Positions 7,801 to 10,575 of a DNA stretch of 10,575 bases are shown piece by piece. Within the stretch, counting starts at the first letter, position 1, and every line of letters begins with the position of its first letter. Location of the stretch: contig MU646334.1 in the NCBI GenBank assembly GCA_026770585.1, positions 849,597 through 860,171 of the forward strand, written 5' to 3'. The translations under genes and the position numbers were made by a program. Under the pieces are notes generated by a model. That model ran no database searches, was not told the DNA's origin, and worked only from the letters and a program-made list of their open reading frames with translations. The stretch comes from Baffinella frigidus. Taxonomy: Eukaryota; Cryptophyceae; Cryptomonadales; Baffinellaceae.

Positions 7801-10427
7801 CTACGTGGGGAAGCGCAAGTACTTCCCCTGTCAAAACACGTTGGTGCTTTACTCTTTTCAAGGTCAGGCGCGTTTTTATGCATGCCTTGACACCCAACCC
7901 TCGAATCCCTACCAGCAGCTTGCACCCTACGTGGGAAAGCTCAAGTACCCTTCCTGTCCGCACCCTGCACCCTGTATCCTGCAGCCTCCACCCTGCACCC
8001 TCCACTCTTGAAGAGGAGTCTAAAGTTGTCGCCCAGTTGACTTCACATTTTCAAGAAACTTCACTCCCCAATCCTGGAACCCATCTCGAATCACAGGCTG
8101 AGCGCTGCACCTCAACCCCATCGTACTCTCCCTGTCAATGATTTACTAGACGGTGCGTTATTTCTAGGACCGGCGGGATTCTGTGCCTCGTCGGGCACAG
8201 AGTCCCTCCCGGTAACTTCGAAACCGCGTTAGTGCTAACGAATGTCGTAGCACCGAAATCGCTTTGAGCTGACGCATGTTTCGAGGGGTAATACCTGCCG
8301 CATCTTTTGGCATGCAGGACCGGGGGTGCCCTGTGTCTCGTCGGGGCCCCTCCCAGGAACCTCGAATCCACCCCGATTTTTGATGAACCTGAGGTTTTAG
8401 TGGTCGCACTGTGAGAATCACAAACGGTGCGGTGTTTCCAGGACCGTCGGGACCCTGTGCCTCGGCGGGGCCCCACCCGGGAACCGCGAAAGCGCTTTCC
8501 CAAACCCCTACACTCCGATCCCAAAACCCTACAACCCAAACAGTAAACCGCAGTATTCACACCGCAAACCCCCATTCCTCCACCCAAAACAGGACTGGGG
8601 GTACCCTGTGCCTCGTCGGGGCCCCGCCCGGCAACCTCGACTTCCACTTCTTCGACGTCGTCGGCCGCAAGACAGTCGCGGGGTACCCTAAGGGCTCAGG
8701 GTTTAGGGCAGATCTAAGACCCTTGAGCCAGTTTCTGCCGCGATCCTCTGTACATGGGGACTTGATGTGATCCAAAAAGAAGCAGCCGGCCGCAAGACTG
8801 TCGCGGGGTACCCTTTAGGTCCTTTAGGTTTTAATTTCTCCCAACATACGCCAACGACACGCCGTTCCGTAGAAGGGATCTGCAGAGAAAGCATGTTTGC
8901 TTTCGGATCGCGTTTATGCACGCTAAACCCTGTCACTGGGTGCGATACACCTTGCATTCTCATCCCGAAACCTGAAATCCGAAAGCCACCCTTGCGCCCT
9001 AAACCCTAAACCCTGGCACCGAACCGAAAGTGGTTGTGTGTGTGTGTGTGTGTGTGTGTTCGTGTGTGTGTGTGTTCTTTTGATACCGACATAGCCACAA
9101 TGCATTCCCTCCCGAGGAGGCTGAGTCTAAGCAGGACCTAGGGGGACGCTGCATACACTTACCCCCAAACCGAAACCCCAACCCTGCCGTGCGTTCTGAT
9201 GAACAGACGATGCTCACTTCCGATACCAAAATCCATGGTCCACAGTTTCCTAGAGGCGTAAACCTCCCCCCCCACAGAGGCTAGGCGTCCTGAACCCTAA
9301 ACATGCATCAGGTCGTGCATCGGGGGCATCCGTGAGACGCAGGTGCTTGCCCTCTGAGCAGAGGATTTAGGGTTAAGGGTTTGGGGTTTAGGGTTTAGAG
9401 TTTAGGGTTTAGAGTTTAGGGTTTAGGTTGTAGGGCTTAGGGTTTAGGGTTTAGGGTTTAGAGTTTAGGGTTTAGGGTTTAGGGTTTAGGGTTTAGGGTT
9501 TAGGGTTTAGGGTTTAGGGTTTAGGGTTTAGGGTGACCTCTCTCGTCCCATCTATTGATGGGGGTGATCAAGTCGGATTCCACCACTCTACCCACCTCTC
9601 GTCGCCCCTGCTCAGACACTACCTCGGTGTGGTTGCATACATGGCGGCCGTGTGGGTAGTACGAAAGGTCTCGCTAGTACCTCCAGGGGGGCAATCCAAC
9701 GAATCTTGCACTCCAACGTGGGGCCGCGTGGGGCACTTTCCTGATAAGAAGGATCTCTCGCCGCAGGAGATGCTGGACTTCTGCGCTATGCACGGCATCT
9801 CCGCGGACATCTCGCTGATCCACCCGAAGGAGCTCAACCACGCGATGCACGCCCTCGCATCGAACGCGGTGCCCCCCCCGACTCACAGTGGACTTCGCAG
9901 ATCGGTCCATTTATTCTCGTAGTACTAAATAATAATTGCTCGGTACCAAGAAGTTCTAATAAGCGGAGTTTTGGTCGACATTTCGCGCATTCACCCGAGG
10001 GAGCTCAACCACGCGGTGCACGCCCTTGCATCAAACGCGGTGCTCCCCCCACCTAGCGAGCTTTGCAGATTGGTCTATTGATTTTCGTGGTCTACGTTAC
10101 GAATTGCTCGGTACAAAGACGTCTTATTAACCGACGTTTCGACCGGATTTTCGGTTGAAATGCTCAGTAGAGGTTGCCGGAAATTAGATGGTGACGGGAA
10201 CTGCTAAGTTTTACTGGAACGTACTTTCTATCTTTGACTCGCTCTCTCTCTCGCTCTCTCGCTCTCTCTCTTTTGCGGTGCAGGCGGCGTCCGAGCGGTA
10301 CGTCATCGACATCAAGGGGCTCCAGGACGATTTCGAGGTCGAGGCCGAGCCTGCCATCGACCCGTCCAAATGGAAGGTCTGGCACCACCTAACTTTACAC
10401 ACCGAGCCAAAAGCCACACGGCCCTAA
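4645..10427 (+). CDS. Zinc-dependent NADP(H)-type alcohol dehydrogenase (CAD/YahK/ADH6 class), 11 or more exons
   Basis: Cytosolic-type medium-chain dehydrogenase expected to interconvert aldehydes and alcohols. Exons in order: 4645-4842, 5112-5181, 5351-5453, 6200-6296, 6503-6631, 6959-7066, 7316-7380, 7617-7682, 8593-8682, 9767-9868, 10284-10427 (or to 10376). Phases agree at all joins except 9 to 10. Catalytic zinc ligands are CGICHSD (Cys39), GHE (His65, Glu66) and the Cys of LLCAGITTYSPL. Structural zinc uses C-x2-C-x2-C-x7-C in exon 3. GVVGFGGLGHM is the Rossmann loop, and STSEAKR after it fits NADP(H) preference. EMLDFCAMHGISADI and ERYVID match the family C-terminus. Spliced length is about 380-390 residues against the usual 350-360. 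The excess is a Gly/Pro loop (exon 4) and an acidic C-terminal extension. About a dozen residues between VAG and EMLDF are not located. No signal peptide is seen. Introns hold degraded copies of adjacent exons. Confidence 0.93.
4872..5001 (+). mobile_element. Introner-like element copy in intron 1, with internal triplication
   Basis: It begins CTAGCTCTGCCTCGCTCGGG, as the intergenic element at 2659 does. It carries three successive variants of a 30-36 bp unit (ACTATTCTCAAG...GTGCTGGGTGTGCG) and ends GCGGTGCAAAG, the AG sitting exactly before a copy of exon 2. The right inverted repeat is missing. Confidence 0.75.
5002..5046 (+). pseudogene. Partial duplicate of exon 2
   Basis: Fifteen codons, VVGVVRAIGKDVTRF, match the first 15 codons of exon 2 at 14 residues. 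Six base changes are seen, four of them silent. The copy follows an AG acceptor and breaks off abruptly at 5047, where another introner-like copy begins, so it lacks the AVGDRVGVG half and its true donor. Not expected to be used in the mature message. Confidence 0.88.
5047..5110 (+). mobile_element. Introner-like element copy (64 bp) joined to exon 2
   Basis: TATCTCTGCCTCACTTGGG, then CGACTATTCTCAAG, GACATGGTGGGTGTGCG and AAAAG. It supplies the AG acceptor of exon 2 directly. Same family as 2659-2801, left part only. Confidence 0.78.
5112..5181 (+). CDS. Dehydrogenase exon 2
   Basis: VVGVVRAVGKDVTRFAVGDR then VGV plus one base. Acceptor AAAAG, donor GTCAAC after the first base of a Gly codon. 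Matches the family segment that follows GHE. Confidence 0.9.
5182..5350 (+). repeat. Intron 2: telomere-like AAACCCT / AAACACC array
   Basis: 169-bp intron made almost entirely of heptamer variants, C-rich on the sense strand: AAACCCT, then AAACACC, then ACCCCAA and ACTCCAA. Acceptor ACCAG at 5346-5350. Confidence 0.9.
5351..5453 (+). CDS. Dehydrogenase exon 3 (structural zinc)
   Basis: Starts G|CMVDSC and holds the four structural-zinc cysteines with spacing C-x2-C-x2-C-x7-C, then TMGNAPTYNGLTSW. The donor GTACCG falls inside the Trp codon (phase 2). Confidence 0.9.
5465..5548 (+). mobile_element. Introner-like element copy in intron 3
   Basis: CAGCTCTGCCTCACTAGGG through TTGCGGTACAAATCCGTCAAC aligns with 2660-2745 of the intact element. 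It begins 11 bp after the exon 3 donor and ends shortly before the first duplicate of exon 3. Confidence 0.8.
5559..5629 (+). pseudogene. Duplicate 1 of exon 3 (3' part, donor kept)
   Basis: Reads GCKDDQGKCCTMDNSPTYNA then LTAW, with no stop, followed by GTACCA at the exon 3 donor position. It lacks the first two structural cysteines and carries an extra Cys. TGCAAG|GAC could mimic an acceptor. Confidence 0.85.
5751..5792 (+). pseudogene. Duplicate 2 of exon 3 (internal piece)
   Basis: ENYCSMGNAPTYN; about 38 of 40 bases from GAGAACTACTG onward match exon 3. It is cut at AACG, where the fold-back repeat 5793-5899 begins, so the donor end is missing. Confidence 0.83.
5793..5899 (-). repeat. 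Dispersed repeat inserted between exon 3 duplicates
   Basis: TGTCAAACTCAGATTTGG (5803-5820) and GGAGAGGG are the reverse of 4429-4455 in the divergent intergenic region. The right end CAAAAACACGCCCCCCT matches 4501-4517 in direct orientation. It is a second dispersed family, with fold-back character. Confidence 0.7.
5900..5977 (+). pseudogene. Duplicate 3 of exon 3 (longest, donor kept)
   Basis: Open throughout: CENCKNDQENYCTEGNTPTF then NNLTSW, followed by donor GTACGG. It keeps three of the four structural cysteines and the exact donor phase. Of all the duplicates it is the best candidate for an alternative exon, but I see no phase-compatible acceptor directly upstream. Confidence 0.85.
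6045..6061 (+). pseudogene. Duplicate 4 of exon 3 (17-bp donor end)
   Basis: AACGCGCTGACGTCCTG followed by GTACGGCCGCGCC. The ten bases from the donor, GTACGGCCGC, are the same as the first ten bases of exon 4. Confidence 0.8.
6200..6296 (+). CDS. Dehydrogenase exon 4
   Basis: Acceptor GAACAG, first base completes the Trp codon, then YGRSPPRTKGYPGLPADKEA and TQGGYSQRIVVA. GGYSQ.IVV is the family segment after the structural zinc loop; the GRSPPRTKGYPGLPADKEA stretch is a longer loop than usual. Donor GTCTTC. Confidence 0.87.
6297..6502 (+). repeat. Intron 4: (CTACACC)n then (CAAACCC)n
   Basis: About 120 bp of CCCTACA heptamers (6303-6420) is followed by CCCCAAA heptamers (6421-6490), ending TAAACAG. 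It creates a spurious Thr/Pro/Tyr/Leu open frame. Confidence 0.93.
6503..6631 (+). CDS. Dehydrogenase exon 5
   Basis: 43 codons, ESFVLHIPDSLDLASAAPLL then CAGITTYSPLVYHGAKAKGKDAK. It contains the third catalytic-zinc Cys in LLCAGIT. Donor GTTTCA, phase 0. Confidence 0.92.
6704..6725 (+). pseudogene. Degraded copy of the exon 5 donor end
   Basis: CCAAGGGCACAGATGTTAAG followed by GTTCGT resembles CCAAGGGCAAGGACGCCAAG|GTTTCA at the end of exon 5 (KGTDVK against KGKDAK). Confidence 0.6.
6862..6913 (+). pseudogene. Degraded copy of exon 6 (acceptor end)
   Basis: After GTGAAG it reads GTGGGCGTCGTCGGGG, then an inserted base shifts the frame. The rest still matches exon 6 through ATGTGCGCCAAGA. 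It lies about 97 bp upstream of exon 6. Confidence 0.85.
6959..7066 (+). CDS. Dehydrogenase exon 6 (Rossmann motif)
   Basis: 36 codons, VGVVGFGGLGHMCAKISLAM then GNAVVVFSTSEAKRAH. GxGGLG is the dinucleotide-binding loop and STSEAKR is the NADP-type loop. Acceptor ATTAG, donor GTAAAC. Confidence 0.93.
7067..7315 (+). repeat. Intron 6: degenerate AAACCCT array
   Basis: Irregular CCCTAAA units, with several TTTAGAACCC, TTTACAACC and TTTGGAAACC variants, end in AAATTAG. C-rich on the sense strand. Confidence 0.88.
7316..7380 (+). CDS. Dehydrogenase exon 7
   Basis: VEALGATFVSSKDPVSMAGVI plus two bases of a Gly codon, donor GTACCC. LGA.....SKDP is the family segment after the coenzyme loop. Confidence 0.85.
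7381..7616 (+). repeat. Intron 7: CAAACCC/CCCTAAA array
   Basis: Mostly CCCCAAA heptamers between 7400 and 7550, with a short GC-rich piece (GCCCCAGGCGCTCAAGCC) near 7554-7573. Acceptor ACCAG at 7612-7616. Confidence 0.9.
7617..7682 (+). CDS. Dehydrogenase exon 8
   Basis: One base, then FDLIVDTVPAYHEIAPYVGK and L plus AA of a Lys codon. Donor GTATTC. FDLI.DTV matches the family. Confidence 0.9.
7757..7818 (+). pseudogene. Duplicate 1 of exon 8 (nearly full length)
   Basis: DIIVDKVPMNHELVPYVGKR, no stop, donor GTACTT in the same codon position. The nearest AG acceptor (GAG|GCAGAC) gives phase 0, while exon 7 ends in phase 2, so it is not a direct substitute for exon 8. Confidence 0.88.
7919..7944 (+). 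pseudogene. Duplicate 2 of exon 8 (donor end)
   Basis: LAPYVGKL plus AA, preceded by CCAGCAG and followed by donor GTACCC. The upstream sequence (CACCCAACCCTCGAATCCC) is intron-like. Confidence 0.83.
8168..8225 (+). pseudogene. Duplicate 1 of exon 9 (acceptor end)
   Basis: Acceptor TTCTAG, then G|TGGILCLVGHRVPPGNFET. It has a six-base insertion relative to exon 9 (HRV in place of A). Confidence 0.85.
8318..8366 (+). pseudogene. Duplicate 2 of exon 9 (acceptor end)
   Basis: Acceptor CATGCAG, then TGGALCLVGAPPRNLE. In frame, no stop within the match. Confidence 0.85.
8442..8490 (+). pseudogene. Duplicate 3 of exon 9 (acceptor end)
   Basis: Acceptor TTTCCAG, then TVGTLCLGGAPPGNRES. The intron resumes with heptamer-like CCCTACA and CCCAAACAG up to the real exon 9. 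Confidence 0.83.
8593..8682 (+). CDS. Dehydrogenase exon 9
   Basis: Acceptor AAACAG; the first base completes the Lys codon, then TGGTLCLVGAPPGNLDFHFF and DVVGRKTVAG. The likely donor is GTACCC at 8683 (phase 2); a second possible donor GTTTAG lies at 8701 in the same phase. The family segment is well matched. Confidence 0.9.
8694..8732. other. Imperfect hairpin in intron 9
   Basis: GGCTCAGGGTTTA pairs with TAAGACCCTTGAGCC across a loop GGGCAGATC. No function assigned. Confidence 0.5.
8785..8807 (+). pseudogene. Duplicate of the exon 9 donor end
   Basis: GGCCGCAAGACTGTCGCGGG followed by GTACCCTTTAGG matches GGCCGCAAGACAGTCGCGGG|GTACCC (GRKTVAG) with one base change. AAGCAG directly upstream gives a potential acceptor. 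Confidence 0.87.
9034..9076. repeat. (GT)n microsatellite
   Basis: Two TG dinucleotide runs separated by TTC, within intron 9. The following 9077-9364 shows no gene, duplicate exon or clear repeat apart from short AAACCCT pieces. Confidence 0.95.
9365..9533. repeat. TTTAGGG array, near-perfect, reversed relative to other intron arrays of this gene
   Basis: From about 9436 to 9533 the array is almost uninterrupted TTTAGGG; 9365-9435 has TTTAGAG and TTTGGGG variants. It is G-rich on the sense strand, unlike 5182-7616. It lies between exons 9 and 10. Confidence 0.95.
9767..9868 (+). CDS. Dehydrogenase exon 10
   Basis: 34 codons, EMLDFCAMHGISADISLIHP then KELNHAMHALASNA, with acceptor GCCGCAG and donor GTGCCC. 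The frame is also open upstream (DKKDLSPQ), so the acceptor could lie further 5'. The family segment EMLDFCA.H.I.ADI is a strong match. Confidence 0.88.
9974..10039 (+). pseudogene. Duplicate of the exon 10 donor end
   Basis: VDISRIHPRELNHAVHALAS then NA, no stop, followed by donor GTGCTC. It is offset 171 bp from the matching part of exon 10 (9803-9868). The intron sequence after each copy is also related (GCAGAT(C/T)GGTC; AATTGCTCGGTAC(C/A)AAG), so exon end plus intron start were duplicated together. Confidence 0.9.
10238..10274. repeat. (CT)n tract, the polypyrimidine tract of the exon 11 acceptor
   Basis: CTCTCTCTCGCTCTCTCG repeats end ten bases before the acceptor CAG at 10281-10283. 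Confidence 0.88.
10284..10427 (+). CDS. Dehydrogenase exon 11 (C-terminus, end uncertain)
   Basis: AASERYVIDIKGLQDDFEVE then AEPAIDPSKWK. RYVID is the conserved last strand of the family; the acidic tail after it is an extension. Read straight through, the frame stops at TAA 10425-10427. Alternatively a donor GTCTGG at 10377 and an acceptor CACCAG at 10446 would give K|EHPKTTIHP and carry the gene towards or past the window edge. Confidence 0.78.
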   Translation, partial: AASERYVIDIKGLQDDFEVEAEPAIDPSKWKVWHHLTLHTEPKATRP

Positions 10428-10466
10428 ATTCCCCTCCGCGCACCAGGAGCACCCCAAGACGACCAT

Positions 10467-10575
10467 CCACCCTGGCCTGCACCCTACACCCTACACACTA
10501 AGCCCTAAATTCTACACCCTACACCCTACAATCTACACCCTCGCCCTGCACCCTACACCCTGCACCCTGCACCCT
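10467..10575. repeat. CCCTACA/CCCTGCA heptamer array to the window edge
   Basis: C-rich on the plus strand and similar to intron 4. It is either the next intron or 3' flanking DNA. Confidence 0.88.

Noticed and set aside
8135-8775. Minus-strand frames of up to 170 codons
   Set aside because: Antisense to the four copies of exon 9; the repetition they show is that of the exon copies.
9533-9922. A separate 129-codon gene starting at the end of the TTTAGGG array
   Set aside because: Its C-terminal part is exon 10 of the dehydrogenase; the upstream part has no family resemblance and probably is intron.

Overview
The window is eukaryotic nuclear DNA, most likely from a microalga or related protist. 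Its coding sequence is GC-rich and cut into small exons. Its introns and intergenic DNA are full of telomere-like heptamers (TTTAGGG/TTTGGGG and their complements). All 13 splice acceptors I could place read AG|G. An invariant G after AG, plant-type telomeric heptamers and short mobile intron-like elements together recall dinoflagellates, but other introner-bearing algae (pelagophytes, prasinophytes, haptophytes) are not excluded. No bacterial signals, rRNA, tRNA or CRISPR array were seen.

Layout. Positions 1-540 hold two putative minus-strand coding exons (1-193, 480-539) separated by G-rich heptamer arrays. Positions 541-3300 look non-coding. In order they hold more heptamers, a 219-bp-period tandem repeat, an (AG)n tract, an inverted repeat with 270-bp arms (1501-1770 / 2001-2270), two 142-143 bp elements with CTAGCTCTGC terminal inverted repeats (2391-2532, 2659-2801), and a fold-back element (3027-3267). 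A minus-strand coiled-coil gene of unknown function lies at about 3441-4130. It diverges across about 514 bp from the one clearly recognisable gene, on the plus strand from 4645 to about 10427: a zinc-dependent, NADP(H)-type medium-chain alcohol dehydrogenase of the cinnamyl-alcohol-dehydrogenase/YahK/ADH6 class, in at least 11 exons.

The striking feature is that many introns of this dehydrogenase gene carry degraded partial copies of the neighbouring exon, usually with the splice donor or acceptor still attached. Exon 3 has four extra partial copies; exon 9 has three extra acceptor-end copies plus one donor-end copy; exon 8 has two; exons 2, 5, 6 and 10 have one each. The DNA between copies is about 65-160 bp in many cases. 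Some of it is the 5' part of the same element that exists between genes as a full copy with terminal inverted repeats. This looks like a locus where a short mobile element, or tandem duplication of exon-intron boundaries, has repeatedly built and lengthened introns. The heptamer arrays inside introns are mostly C-rich on the sense strand of the host gene; one 169-bp TTTAGGG block (9365-9533) is reversed.

Most positions come from reading by eye and splice sites are predicted without transcripts. The link between exons 9 and 10 (about a dozen residues) and the 3' end of the dehydrogenase are unresolved.
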